From Odiellus spinosus (lineage: Eukaryota > Arthropoda > Arachnida > Opiliones > Phalangiidae), in the NCBI GenBank assembly GCA_963920705.1, contig OY987237.1:16212601-16276600 (forward strand): a stretch of 64,000 nt of DNA, given 5' to 3'. Under the pieces are notes generated by a model that worked only from the letters and a program-made list of their open reading frames with translations, made no database searches and was not told the origin of the DNA. The translations under genes and the position numbers were made by a program. Of this stretch, positions 1-12,550 are shown one piece after another. Within the stretch, counting starts at the first letter, position 1. Each line of letters starts with the position of its first letter.

Positions 1-280
1 AACCAAAAAAAGTCAGGGAATTTTAAGATATTTTAAAAAGTCAGGAAATTTAAAGATCTTTCAAGAAGCTAGGAAATTACGATCATTATCCGCGGAAAAG
101 ATTCTCAGCTGACGTCGTGTCAGTTGGATAGATTAGAACAAAGATACGCAGCTGCAACAAAGTTTGGCGAACGCGATTATATAAAAAATAAAAGCTTAAA
201 AATTGGGAAATTGTGGAAAAGGTCAGGGAAAAACCTGGAAAAATCAGGGAATTTGAATATGAAAAAACTGTGCCAACCCT
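1..280 (+). mobile_element. Right part of a small non-autonomous transposon ('GTCAGGGAA' family), cut by the window start
   Basis: This stretch carries repeated GTCAGGGAATTT and CAGGAAATT blocks, a conserved middle (GATCATTATCCGCGGAAAAG) and the right end TGTGCCAACCCT. It matches the fuller copy at 18180-18510 almost base for base, so it is a dispersed repeat. The left end lies outside the window. The reading frames in it are accidental. The AGGGTTGSCA-type termini resemble hAT-like ends, but the superfamily is inferred only. Confidence 0.75.
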
Positions 281-900
281 TACTGGACTTTATCTATTAA
301 AATACAAGAAGCAGGTGTTAAACGCAAACTCGGATAGAAAAAAAAAAGTCCTTGGAAATTTTTGTTCGACCATGTTTAATTTTATTCAAAATTCATTTCT
401 TTTATTTTTATTTTCCAAATGTCTATAGTTCTAAACGCGTTTGTTAAATATTTTTCTTTCCAAACCCCTAGAACAATTAGCGGGTTTCAAATTTCTCTTT
501 CATTGATAAAAATTTCCCGTATCAAAATCACGTATTTAAACCGGTAATAATTCTTATCATTCCAAAACGCGATAATTACATTCGCGTGTTTAATTAGTAC
601 GTCTAAGCAATTTAGTTAGTGTACCTACGATTGTCGCGGTCGAATCTCTTTCTTAGCAGCCAATTACGCTTATTTTTATTTTCAAGGTTTCTATCGCGGC
701 GTTAATTTCATATCTCGGTATATTTTATTTTTTATATCTCTCCTTATGGTGTTAAGAAAATTAGTAGCAATTTTACGTACTGTCATTAAGCGGGATAATA
801 CGCGGACTTTTGAAGGGACCTGAAAACTTGTGGTCGATGTTAATTTGTCAATTGAGCAGTTCTCCTCTATGCTGTTCCTCTTTGTGCAGTTACCATAAGC
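281..900. other. Non-coding flank of the 18-bp array
   Basis: This is AT-rich DNA without a recognisable gene, splice-bounded exon or inverted repeat. It may be intron or 5' flank of the gene whose last exons lie at 1700-2240. Confidence 0.5.
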
Positions 901-1590
<690 letters not shown>

Positions 1591-1699
1591 TAAACCATAT
1601 CATTAATTATAACGACTTCAAAGAGGCATACTGCCAAAGACGCGTCTCTTACTCTCTTAATAAGTCGTTTTAATGATTTGCCTTTTGCATTTTTTGTAG

Positions 1700-2240
1700 T
1701 GGAGTAATTGTCCTAACACGACTTACCCGTTTAATTTGGATCCACAACTAGCCAGCCCGGATGATCTACTAGTAAGTATCTAAACGTCAATTCGTTTAGG
1801 CCATTTTTTTTCCCCCATTCTTGACACGAATGTTTTTATCATTTCCGCAGAACAAAACGTTCATTGAGGCAATCGAGACGATATACGAGATTTTGGTATT
1901 ACATACCAGTCACGTTTATCACATGTACCATCAAGAGAACGCCTCGACGGAGCAATGCAGCGACCGAATGGACGGTCCGCGAGTCGCTCTTCTCTTCCAA
2001 TATATCTTCGCCAACACGGTAGATCTCATGTGCGACATTAGGGTCAGTAATCCGACCGCCCAGTTAGATCATGCCACCAGTAAGGGTCTACTCAATGCCA
2101 AATTAACTGCGGATTCGCGATGTTCCACCAGGATTAATCGCGATTGTCTCGTGGCCAAGAGTTTCCAGAAAGTTTTTGCCCCTCTTATTAGTTTCTTGGA
2201 GAGACATAACCAGAGACAAATGGCGGAGACAAGTCGGTGA
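1700..2240 (+). CDS. Unidentified conserved-looking gene, last two exons (partial)
   Basis: Two exons join in frame. Exon 1700-1771 (after TTTTTGTAG, donor CTA|GTAAGTATC) encodes a segment ending LASPDDLL. Exon 1851-2240 (after ATTTCCGCAG) encodes about 129 residues and ends in TGA at 2238-2240. The joined C-terminus has about 153 residues. The final exon starts NKTFIEAIETIYEILVLHTS and continues with a mixed helical, soluble-looking sequence (VALLFQYIFANTVDLMCDIR and later FLERHN). There is no signal peptide and no clear membrane segment. Codon use and clean splice sites support a real gene. The 5' exons lie upstream of 1700, possibly beyond the window, and the 18-bp array would then be intronic. 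I do not recognise the family and assign no function. Confidence 0.6.
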
Positions 2241-3556
2241 CCGGAAGAGAACCTATTAATTACTTCGAGTTTAAAAACGGTAAACTAATGGTTATAATCG
2301 GTCGAGGTACTTAATATTTATAGGAAATGGACAGCGAAATTTTCGTACCTGAGTTGACGCGTAACGCGCGTCATAATTGCTTTCAACGCGACGTAAACCA
2401 ATACCTAAATCGAGTAACTTCAACATATCCGTAATAATTGAGGACTAAATCTCGAGGTTCAGGTAGATACGCTAGAAAATATACTTGTGACGTAGGTTTT
2501 ACTTCTAATTTCAATACCCTCCCATAGAATATTCGTAGAAATTAGCTTTCCCTACGAGATAAAATCATCTAATTTGGTCAAAAATAGTCCAAATTGGAAA
2601 ATTCAAACAGAAACCATTAAATTGACCCAAATTAACGCGACAAAGGCTTAGCAAAAAAAATTTCAATTTTGATACATTTCACGTTGAATTTGGGGTTTTT
2701 TCATTTGGTTTTTTTGGGGGAACTTGCGAGTGTTAGAATGTTTCTAACTACGTCACGAAATCACGTGGTGTTAAGCTTATACGAGGCAATTTTCCGTTTT
2801 CATGATTTCTTTAATTTTTTTCTATGACGTCGTATTGAAATGAAAAGTAAAACCTACGTCACTCGAGTGTCTATTTTAAAAGAATCCTCGCCAAAGTGCG
2901 CTTATTATCAGTTCCTAAAGTGTTTCCTTAGCAAAATACCCGTATTTTTGGAGATTATATTTAAGGGTATAATTATTATATACTAATCTTGAAACTGTCT
3001 TAATTATTGCCAAAAAAAAAACGCGCGTTAAATTGCTAAGCAATATAATACGTCTATATTGGGAGATTTATTTTTTTTTAAAACTGATTTGATCAGTTGT
3101 TTATATTTAATTAATATTAATTAATTCATCGTCGTAGGCCTTAAACTTAATTTATTTTTTAAACGTTGTTTTTATAATATTTAAAACCAACCAATGAGAT
3201 GATTCTTCTTACAAGACACTAGTCAAAAGTTGTCGTAAAACGCCAATAATTAATATCAAAAATCCATTTTAAATCATAAGTAAATTATTCAATTCGTAGC
3301 GGGGAAAAGAATCACGTGATTCTTTTAAGTGTCCAGTTTAATTTTCGCGGTTTTGTACCAGGTTAGAGTAACATCGCCTTATTAATTCCTCCCTCTGTTC
3401 GATTGTATTTAAACCTTGAAGACAAATATGACGTCAGAGTCCGTAGTTTATTGGAAACCCATTTTTCTTAGGCCTGTTCGCGTTCACAATCAATTTTTTT
3501 TAGCCCAAGAGTCAAATTTTGAAGCTTGATTATCAGGCTTAACTTTACTACGGGCG
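2241..3556. other. Gene-free AT-rich DNA
   Basis: No supported exon is present. It includes a perfect 22-bp palindrome centred on CACGTG at 3305-3326. Near 2835-2860 there is a fragment (AAAAGTAAAACCTACGTCAC) also seen near 31705 and 46875, marking a dispersed repeat. Confidence 0.5.
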
Positions 3557-4270
3557 ACTAGGTGGAAGTTACGAACAAAACCAATAGTCCTGGTCGATTT
3601 CCAAAACCGGAAGTCTAGAGAACCTCGCGAAATTTTGGCGGGGAAAACTTTTTGTCACGTGATCGTCCGCCATCTTTTTGTAGTGTGAAAATAGCTACAG
3701 ACTAACCAACGCCTCCTATACTTTATCATATAGGAAGCGTTGGACTAACAACTTGAATTTGGTTTGTGGGAAATAAAATTAGAAATAATCTGGCAGCCTG
3801 TTACTACAAAAAGATGGCGGCGCGGGTATGAGACAAGGACCCATTTCCGGCAAATCGACCAGGACTATTTTTTTAGAAAGGCATTTGCGCTTTAAAAGAG
3901 CTGGAAATATTTTCTCTATCTAGTAATTTCAAATCCACACACAACAAAGAGAATTTTGAGGAACCCTGGGTAATAATTGCGTTTATTTTGACCCCCTCTA
4001 AAGGGGTAGACAACCCACTGAATCAGACTTGTAAAGGGGGATGATGTTTCATCCCACTTTGCTTGTATGATTCTGTGGTTGCCTACCCCCTTTGGTGGGG
4101 GTCAAAATAAACGCGAGAGTCTCGTGAGGTAGGGAGAGAGAGATAAATTTTATATAGCCGTTGCCTAGGCAACGTTAGCAATCGCTATCCACCAATGAGG
4201 AGCCTGGTTGTAGAAGAGATTTTTGAAGAACTCTTTTAACAACTGTGAAGTTCGTAACTTCCACTAATCC
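3557..4270. mobile_element. Nested inverted-repeat elements
   Basis: The outer ends are CTAGGTGGAAGTTACGAAC (about 3558-3576) and GTTCGTAACTTCCACTAATC (about 4250-4269), which are inverted. Inside is a second element at 3585-3867 with ends TAGTCCTGGTCGATTT and AAATCGACCAGGACTA. That element holds an inverted CATCTTTTTGTAGT / ACTACAAAAAGATG pair and a 15-bp-stem hairpin near 3699-3737. A third element lies at 3979-4114. No transposase coding is visible. The arrangement is best explained by serial insertion of MITE-like elements. Confidence 0.7.
3979..4114. mobile_element. 136-bp hairpin MITE
   Basis: The terminal inverted repeats are GCGTTTATTTTGACCCCC and its complement GGGGGTCAAAATAAACGC. 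Secondary inverted matches follow (GGGGTAGACAACCCAC against GTGGTTGCCTACCCC), so nearly the whole element can fold back. It lies inside the nested structure at 3557-4270. Confidence 0.75.
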
Positions 4271-7200
4271 ACATCTGACTTTACTATGGTGCTAAATAAC
4301 TCTATAGATCCGTAAATTTGATCATTTCACATTTTGCCACGAATAATTTTCATTTAATTAGTACTTTTTAAAATTAATTTATTACCTTTTTTTTTAAATT
4401 AAATAATTTATAGCGTATAATTTATTTAAGTGTATATTATTTTTCGTTTTGTCGTTATGAAAGTGAATATTTTATAGACCATTTTCAATTTTTATAAAAT
4501 AATTTTATAACAAAAATAAAATAATATTTTATTGTCAAATATATCAAAAGTAAAACGAATTCCTCGTTTAAAATCGGTTAGCGAATTTTTTAGGCCACTT
4601 TTCTTTTCAGGATTAGCGGACGACGTCAACCAAATTAAATTAATCGCTTCTTGCGCCTGAAAGAGACTATCCACGATTTTTTTAGTCAACTTTTCCTTTA
4701 AAGGGCAAGTTTCAAAGTAGATAAGGCCTTTAATAGAGTAAGTTATTCAGCCGACTAACAGACCTGAACGGAAATAAGCGCTGGACATTGGACATTGTCC
4801 ATTATCTTTTCATTTTTGAGAAATCACTGGACATTTGCCTAACAAGAGAAGTACTGACTGTTACATTCACGCTAGTACAGGACCTGTCCGCCCTGAACCT
4901 CAAACATTCAGGGTTGCCAGTTAAGCAGTTCCCATTTGGACAGAAGGTTCAAGATTTGAGATTCGTACGTTCCTATTAATTAATTTTAGGAACATTCACC
5001 TTTCTAGAGATGCTTAGACGGATTAAAGAATTGCGTAAAATCAGTAGTTTTTGAACTTCATTCTTCCTATAAAGCCGTAAACGTGAGAAGAAAGAATCGG
5101 GTCGAGACTAGAAAAACCTTTTTAGAGGCTGTATATCGTATTCCTTCGAAATATCCAGGTAATACGCCCTTTAGTATGGCACACGGTATTTTACTCTTCG
5201 AAATTCGTCTTAAAATCAATGCAAGTTCATAGAGAGCGAAAGAAAGAAATATTTTTCTAGTTCGCGTGTCACTAAACGCTTTTTCTAACATCCATTTAGT
5301 GGAAGCCGGGACTGCCCGGTATTTCCCAGAAATTTTTACCAACAATTTTCGTGATTTTCTCTTTACGCTTTTGATATCCAACCAAATTTTTTTTACTTAA
5401 AAGACAAGTCTTATTTAAATTGACGTTTTCACTAACAATAAAATTTATCGAGGCTAATTGGATCTCCATGAATCCAGCTAAGCCTATTTTTTTCTAGTTT
5501 AATATTTGTTTTTAATTTTTTTTGGATTAGGCCTAGCGTTTTAGGTCATTTTTATTTTCTAAAACATTAACTATGTGAGAAAGCTCCCGATTTTGTAAAT
5601 CCAAAGAAACATCGCCAGGAATCATTGCAATTAATTTTCAAAAACTATTGAACGTCAACTTTCCGTAATTATTACTCCATGTTAGCGTAGACCATTAGGC
5701 CTACTATCATTTCAATCGATTTGCACAAAATTTGTTTATCGGCGTGTTATTTTCTTAAGAAAGGTTTCAATACAGCAGATCCGGGCCTAATTCACACTAG
5801 GGAATATTAAATATACTTCGAGACAGTTCTACTAACTTCAATTCCAATATTTAGCGAGTGAAAAAGTTAGTTTCGAGAGAGATTTTGCCTTTAAAAATGG
5901 TTCTCGGGTGAGATATCCAATCTACTCCTAGGAATTATATCATTTAGGCTTAATTTAGGATGGGAGATACCATGATTTTAAGCCTGAATTACGGCTTAAT
6001 TAGTAGTTCGCTTTTTCTAGTAAACAATTCATGATTTAGGCCTAGCGTTTTCTCGATACGAAACAACAAAGAGACTTCTTTCAAAAAGAAAAAAGGTTGT
6101 AACACGTTAATTATTAGATGACCTAATAATTCCAGGAATTCAGGTGCTCAATACTGTTTAAATAGTGACATTAATTTTCAAGGCTTTTTAACTCCGTTAG
6201 GCATTGTTATGTAAAAAAACGCGGTTTAAAATGATAATACGAAAGGTCGTCGTCTTTATTATTCAATTCAAGGTTAGTAAAGAGACGGGTTAAACAGTCT
6301 ATGCCAAGTCACGTGACTGAGCCGTTACATTGCAAGCAGGGTTGCCATAGGTCAGGGAAAACAGGGAAAAGTCAGGGAATTTGAAAATGAGCCAAAAAAG
6401 TCAGGGAATTTTAAGATATTTTAAAAAGTCTTAAAGAAAGTCTTGTATTTATATTAATATCCAATTTAAGTAGCCTTCATTTTATATAATACACTTCGTG
6501 GCAACAAATCCAGAGAGATTTTCATCTTTCGAAGGTCGCGGGAACCCGGTTATCGCGTGTTAAAAAGAAGTTAAAATTTAATCGATTGTGTTAGAGATTT
6601 TTTTCGATAATAATTTTAGCGACATCTACCTGAGAATTCACTAAGGTTAAGTGGGTTTAAATAGTGATTTTAAATAATCCAAATATGACTTAATGACGAT
6701 TTTAAATTAGCGTCAAGAAATAATTTTTTTTGGACTGGTTTTGGCGCGAAATGATGGAAGGTTAATTGGAGTCTTATTGGGTCATGCCTACTGTCACGTG
6801 GGCTGGTTGTCGTCTGCTTTTCTTTAAATTTAAACAGGTGAACTTTATAATATTTTAAAGGTTAATTTTCACCAATTTCTTTTCACCAGCGAAAAAATAC
6901 TTTAGTTTTTGCTGCAAAAAATGGTTAAGGTAACAAATACCTCAAAAATTTGTTTCGTTTATGCTCTTTAATAATGAAAATTAGCTTTAAATCTTTAACC
7001 TAAATTAAAATGAATTTCTAATTATGATTTCAGATATTCCTGAGATTATTTTATGGCTAGAATTTTTCTTTAATTCGTAATATTACGTGACACATCGTCT
7101 ATATCATAGCCGAATGACTCAGGTGAAGGTGAGAAAGCCTGTTAAGCACACTCCGGGTCATGTTAAGTTGGCAGAACGAACGAAGGTAAGGCGTATTGAT

Positions 7201-7821
7201 AAACCATGTTAAACATAATAGGGAAATAGTTATCTACGTGAACTATTAATGATAAGAGACTCTTCTAATGTTAAGTTAGCGTGACCATTCCGAAGGCTAA
7301 AGCGAATCAGTCATTTACTATAGGAGAGTCCGGTTGAAAGCCCGGACACCCGCTTAAAGGTAGACACCCCAACTAATTGGATTGAAATTTGGGTTGCGTA
7401 TGGTTAGTTACAATTTTTAAATCGTGGGATTTATCCGCTTGTTATCCTTTAACAGGTACCATTAGAGATTTATTAGATTTTCTTTTGTCGCCGGTCTGCT
7501 ACGGAGAACAATGTGGGAAAGGGTGACAGGTTAGGTGGGCGTTTCAAATGCCTCAGTGCCTTACGTCTCTCCCAACTATACTCCTTCCGCTGTTACGTAG
7601 TCAGCGCGTTTGTTTTGAAGCTGTTAAGTGCTGACATACAAATATCGAGGCCCTGAGTCACTTATCAATATCGCTGAAAAGAATGCGCGCTTCGAAAAAT
7701 ATTTATAAAACATATTTTCTCAGTGTAAAACCTATCTGATACCATTTAATACTAAATTTACTAGTTTATTGAAGCCCCAAGAACTAAGTGGGGATATTAT
7801 CAGGTTTTCCGTACCACCAGG
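4271..7821. other. Gene-free region with repeat fragments
   Basis: No exon with supporting splice signals or family similarity is seen. A reading frame of 104 codons on the minus strand (5067-5381) is unrecognised and was not called. A copy of the CATGAATCCAGCTAAGCCTA repeat lies near 5468-5490. A left-end fragment of the GTCAGGGAA element lies at 6338-6431. Confidence 0.5.
6338..6431 (+). mobile_element. Left-end fragment of the GTCAGGGAA element
   Basis: It begins AGGGTTGCCATAGGTCAGGG, matching the left end of the copy at 18180, and runs about 90 bp through the GTCAGGGAATTT blocks to TTTTAAAAAGTC. It then stops matching, so it is a truncated copy. Confidence 0.75.
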
Positions 7822-8199
7822 CTAATTGGAATCGGGACTAGTTTTGGGAGAAATTGGAATCAGGACTAGTATTGGGAGAAATTGGAATCATGATTAGTTT
7901 TGGGATAAATTGGAATCATGATTAGTTTTGGGATAAATTGGAATCGGGACTAATTGGGAGAAATTAGAATCAGGACTAGTTTTGGGAGGAACTGGAATCA
8001 TGACTAATTTTGGGAGAAATTAAAATCAGGACTAGTTTGGGGATAAATTGGAATCGGGACTAGTTTTGGGAGAAATTGGAATCGGGACTAATTTTGGGAG
8101 AAATTGGAATCGGGACTAGTTTTGGGAGAAATTGGAATCGGGACTAGTTTTGGGAGAAATTGGGATCGGGAGTAGTTTTGGGAGAAATTGGAATTGGAA
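7822..8199. repeat. 28-bp tandem array, about 13 units
   Basis: The consensus unit is built from AATTGGAATCGGGACTAG followed by TTTTGGGAGA. Units differ by a few substitutions (for example ATCATGATTAG and GGATAAATT variants at 7885-7945) and one short unit occurs near 7945. The last three or four units are the most alike. No coding potential is apparent. Confidence 0.9.
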
Positions 8200-9379
8200 G
8201 AAAGGTGAACGTAACTAACGGGGCAACTTGTTTTAAAATTAACTAATCTTTAAATTTACTATCCTGGAAATCGGAAATGGTTAAAATCAATTTATTGCTT
8301 ATTAAACGACACGCGCGTAACCCCATAATTTCGAGACAAGAAATATGGTTTATTACATTTCAATCCATTATATTTTTAGATATTAATCTATCGTGGGAAG
8401 AATTCTCCCATATCGCGAAATATAAATGAAAAATTCGTCAGTATGTGGCGTGTAGACGCTATTATTTTCTCAGGGCTCACCATGCACATCGCCAAGCAGT
8501 CTAACAAATCGAATTTATTAATATAAGAAAGAGCAATAATCTAATCAAGAGTTTTCTTTGCATCTTATCGAAGAAAATGATCTGTTTCACGCGTAATTGA
8601 CCCTATTCCGAATTAATAAAGATGCTTTTTCATTACATATATCATTTCAAAACGACAAAAACAATTTAAATATAAATTTCGTGGAAAATCTTTCAAATTG
8701 ATAAACTATGTCGCGTATTAACTTTTATTTTTATTATCGTAATTTCAACGGATATAATTATTCGATTCACTGGCAGATTAATATTAATTATCTAGGTTCC
8801 GGTATTGTAAGAAAATGTAAGTCACGAAATTTATTTCCACTGCCGATCAATAACGATAATTGCGTAGTTAAATTTTAAATTATGACGTAACCCTACCCAA
8901 TAAAGATCTTTGATAGGAATATTATTATATTTCGTACGTTTAGAATATTTATTGTAGGACAGGAACTGGGAAAAGGCCAATGTATTATGAAAATATCGCC
9001 TAAACGAACTTGAAAATGATTTCCATAGCGCGTGTCGCTGGGATTTTACTAAGCCAAAGGTACAGGGACATCTTTTGATTAGTCCTAGGTTCTCTAGATA
9101 GCCATCAATCAATAGTATTTGTTTTAGACTCTTTAACTTGCAGGATGATAGTAATTAACTTATGGCCTTACTAAAAATGAGTTTATTAAGTCTCATTTTA
9201 TCTTTGAATACGCGCTACTGTTACAATTGTACTACCCACGAGTATGACTCATCTTTCAATAACTAAGCGAAGTTCTCCTAATTCTTTAAGAGCCCAATCT
9301 AACCGCAAACTAGAAGTCCCGAAATCAGTGGCTTCCGTTTCGCTTTTATCTATGGTTGTCGCTGTTAAATGTTTTCAGG
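8200..9379. other. Gene-free AT-rich DNA
   Basis: I see no exon, RNA gene or clear repeat. The minus-strand frame at 8831-9112 has no recognisable similarity and is not called. Confidence 0.45.
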
Positions 9380-9610
9380 TAAAGTAGACACGCAACCGGA
9401 CTCAATTCGGACCTTGTCAAATTGATTTCCCGCCAAAAATTTCGATTTTAATTACAGTAAATTGAATTATGGCTGAGATATGCGAATTTTAGACCATTTT
9501 TGGCCAAATTAGGTGAGTTTCCATGATCTGGAAATGATTGGAATGTAAAATAAAACCGAGAGATCAATTTGCCAAGGCCCGAATCGAGTCAGATTGCGTA
9601 TCTACTTTAA
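9380..9610. mobile_element. Inverted pair of the AGATCAATTT...CTACTTTA repeat
   Basis: The minus-oriented arm at 9380-9434 and the plus-oriented arm at 9558-9610 both carry AGTAGACACGCAACC-type sequence joined to AATTGATTTCCCG. The family recurs at about 26795, 31762, 44081, 46945 and 54299. Together the arms look like the ends of a small foldback element about 230 bp long. Confidence 0.6.
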
Positions 9611-10041
9611 ATCGAATCAAAAATCTAATGGTTGCGTGTAATAGGTATAACCTTGTCAGTTTTTTTCCTGGTCGAGAAGAGGTGTTTTACCCACCACTGA
9701 TTTTTTTATTATTATTAAAAATAATAACGGCCTTGATATTTTTAGAAAAACGTTCTGGCCAAACACTTAAATCTTGTTTTAAAAATATACGTTTTATTTT
9801 GATGAAATACGAAGCTTAAACAAAACCAGGTCGAAACCTAGGCAACCAAATATGTTTTTTTGCCATTCCCGTCAGAAATGTCAATTCAAGAGAGAGCCAA
9901 TAAGATTTTTAGTTTAGTTTTATTAGTCGATGATGGGTGGAGTTCATTCTTGGGCTCGTAAATTCGGAATACAGTAAATTAAAGACGATAATTCCAATTT
10001 ACTTTACGCAAATACTTCGCAAAGTTACCATTTAAATAGGT
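9611..10041. other. Gene-free DNA
   Basis: No supported gene, RNA or repeat boundary is seen. Confidence 0.4.
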
Positions 10042-10206
10042 ATTAAAGGCCCTATCTGCTCTGAAACTTGCCCCTTTAAAATGCTCTTCCCTTACGCACG
10101 CAGCCTTGCTTTGACTGTACAATTTGTTTTGTACAACGTCGTCTGCTAGGTTAGAAAAGAAGGCGACTTTAAAGGGGATTTGAAAATCGTAGATAGTCCC
10201 TTTAAA
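10042..10206. mobile_element. Short TTAAAGG-ended element, copy 1
   Basis: It starts TTAAAGGCCCTATCTGCT and ends near AGTCCCTTTAAA, so the ends are inverted. Its body is about 85 percent alike, by eye, to 10866-11036, including GAAAAGAAGGC and ACGTCGTCTGCTA. No coding sequence is present. Confidence 0.65.
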
Positions 10207-10410
10207 AGCTGCAAAAATTAAAGGTTAAAACTAAATGGAAGATTAAGCGCGTGATCAAACAACTATTGGGCCATTAGCAACCACTCCAGAGATCTTGTAA
10301 AGCTATAGAGATACGCCTCTTTAGGGAAAATTATCTTCTAGACAGGGGGATAGTTGATGGAAAGACGCAGATTTAAAATTCTCTGGTTCGTTTGTTCTTC
10401 ACGGTCACCC

Positions 10411-10480
10411 TCTTATAGATCTTCCTTGGTTTACCTCTTGTAGATCTTCCTTGGTTTACCTCTTGTAGATCTTCCTTGGT
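10411..10480. repeat. 25-bp tandem repeat, about 2.8 copies
   Basis: The unit is CCTCTTGTAGATCTTCCTTGG plus TTTA, with copies phased at 10416, 10441 and 10466. Confidence 0.9.
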
Positions 10481-10865
10481 TATATAATCCAAATAAAGCG
10501 TCCACAAGAGAAGCAGATGCCATCTATCTCTTGCGTTTCGAACCATATGAATGACGTAATCTCGGGAGTAAACCGCGAGGGATATTTGAAAAGTTTTATT
10601 TTTTTACTCTATTGTTAAAGAGAGCGTTTACTCGGAAGCAAGCTTTTATATGATTATTTTTATTGTTATTATAAAACGTTTGATCCGTTTTATGGGTTTT
10701 CTACGAAATTTTAAAACTCCCGATTTATTACAAAGAAAATGCGTCATTAAATTACAGTGTTACTCGTAATTTGATTTTTGTTACCAAAATGATCCAAACT
10801 GTAGGAAAATATGGGTTAAACCATCCCTTTTGTTATAAAAGTGATAATATGAAATATAATTCGGC

Positions 10866-11190
10866 TTAAAGGCCCTATCTGCTATGAAATTTGCCCCTTT
10901 AAAATGCTCTTCCCTTATGCACACAGCCTAGCTTTGACTGTACAATTTGCAATGTTTTAACGTCGTCTGCTAAGCTAGAAAAGAAGGCATTTTTAAAGGG
11001 GATTTAAAAATCGTATAGTCCCTTCCCTTTAAAGGGGTTCTACAATCCCTTTAAAAGGACTCTCCGCGAGTATAGAGCCCCTGTAAAGTCGCCTTCTTTT
11101 CTTGCTTAGCAGACGATGTTGACCATAACAAATTGTCCAGTAAAAGCATAGCGGTGTGCGTAAAGCCTTATGTACTAGGAATTCGGAAAG
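10866..11190. mobile_element. Palindromic TTAAAGG element, copy 2
   Basis: The left half (10866-11036) repeats the element at 10042-10206. The right half (about 11040-11180) is an inverted, more diverged version, with AAGTCGCCTTCTTTTCTTG and AGCAGACGATGTT mirrored against AGAAAAGAAGGC and ACGTCGTCTGCT. The whole could fold into an imperfect hairpin. Confidence 0.65.
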
Positions 11191-11518
11191 GTCATTTTGA
11201 AGGGGGACGGGGTAGAAAAACGTGGGGAACTGGCACCATCCGGTAGGCTACCGCTTATTATATATTCTACGGAAGCGGTACCTCCGGTATAACCTGGCAT
11301 ATTTTGCTGAACTCAGCGCCAGAATTACACCCCCCGTGACCCCCTTCAGTCTTCAAGCTCTTGGAAAGCAGACAACACATTGTTGACTTTCGATTTTTGA
11401 CTCTAGAGTCTAGACAAGATAATTTTAAATCAAATTATTTTGAAATTAATTTCGTTTAATTCATTTCAATTCTCAAGATAAATCCTGCTTATTTAACCAG
11501 GAATAAATCTCGTAAACC
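11191..11518. promoter_or_regulatory. Upstream region of SNRPD2
   Basis: This sequence precedes the SNRPD2 start codon and so should hold its promoter and 5' UTR. I see no defined TATA or initiator element that I could place with confidence. Confidence 0.3.
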
Positions 11519-12298
11519 ATGTCGTAAGTATATCTTTTCTTTTTCTAGTCGGGAATTGAGCTAGTTGAAAGTTACATAATAAAGACTAAGGCTTAGGAAA
11601 AATTAATACATTAACACGTTTTTCCTTTACTTTTCTTCAGCTTATTACAAAAGCCAAAGAGTGAAATGACGCCGGAGGAACTGGCCAAAAGGGAAGAGGA
11701 AGAATTCAATACTGGACCACTCTCTGTATTAACGCAATCCGTAAAGAATAACACCCAAGTATTGATCAATTGTCGAAACAACAAGAAGCTTTTGGGTCGC
11801 GTTAAAGCGTTTGATAGGTAAGTTCCATTATAAATTGCTTGATGCCCAGAGTGGTCAGTCAAAGCAGGAGGGTCAAATGCTTACTGTCGTGGTCAATAAT
11901 ATTAGATCCTTCTTTCTGTTTGTCGATTTATGGCCAAACTTGTTGCAAAACCGTGGCTGCCTTAGCTTTTGTTGCCCATTTTTTTTTTCTTCTTCTTACT
12001 CATTGAAGTAGTAAGAAACCACTTTATGGTGCTGATAGATGTGAAGTGTTTGCGAAAGATTTTAATAAATATATATAGGTAAAACATATTTATTACTCGT
12101 TTCAGGCATTGCAATATGGTCCTAGAAAACATTAAAGAAATGTGGACCGAAATGCCTAAAACGGGAAAAGGGAAGAAGAAAGCCAAACCAGTCAACAAGG
12201 ACCGTTATATTTCTAAAATGTTTTTGCGCGGTGATTCGGTTATTCTGGTATTGAGAAATCCGATGGCCACCCAAGCTAAACCCGCCCCAGTTGTTTAA
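11519..12298 (+). CDS. SNRPD2: Small nuclear ribonucleoprotein Sm D2
   Basis: This is a core Sm protein of the spliceosomal U1, U2, U4 and U5 snRNPs; it pairs with SmD1 in the heptameric ring on the snRNA Sm site. There are three coding exons: 11519-11523 (only ATGTC), 11641-11817 and 12106-12298. They sum to 375 nt, or 124 residues, close to the human protein of about 118. Junctions are canonical (TC|GTAAGT, CAG|C; AG|GTAAGT, CAG|G). The N-terminal [19 protein letters not shown], the Sm1 block ([28 protein letters not shown]) and the Sm2 block ([20 protein letters not shown]) are nearly identical to vertebrate SmD2. A Lys-rich loop (GKGKKKAKP) lies between them. Poly(A) signals (AATAAA) follow near 12377-12392. 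The gene converges on PSMA6. Confidence 0.97.
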
Positions 12299-12550
12299 AA
12301 AAAAAACTAAGGGAATAAGTTCATTCGTAATAAAATCATTTAACAACACTCATCGGGAAAAATTCATTCTATTTTAATAAATCAAATAAAATCATTAGCA
12401 AAAGTGTTTTATCTTCTTCAACAAGAGACACTAATTCATAAATAGGCCCAATTTATTCTGAAACGCGGGAATATATTCATGTTTTAAAGGCTGATCTTCA
12501 AGGAATTCCAATTGATCTCGCAAATTTAATCTTTGGAAATTGAAAATTGT

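Noticed and set aside
5067..5381. 104-codon frame on the minus strand
   Set aside because: No recognisable domain, no splice signals and surrounded by repeat-rich non-coding DNA; length is within chance for this window.
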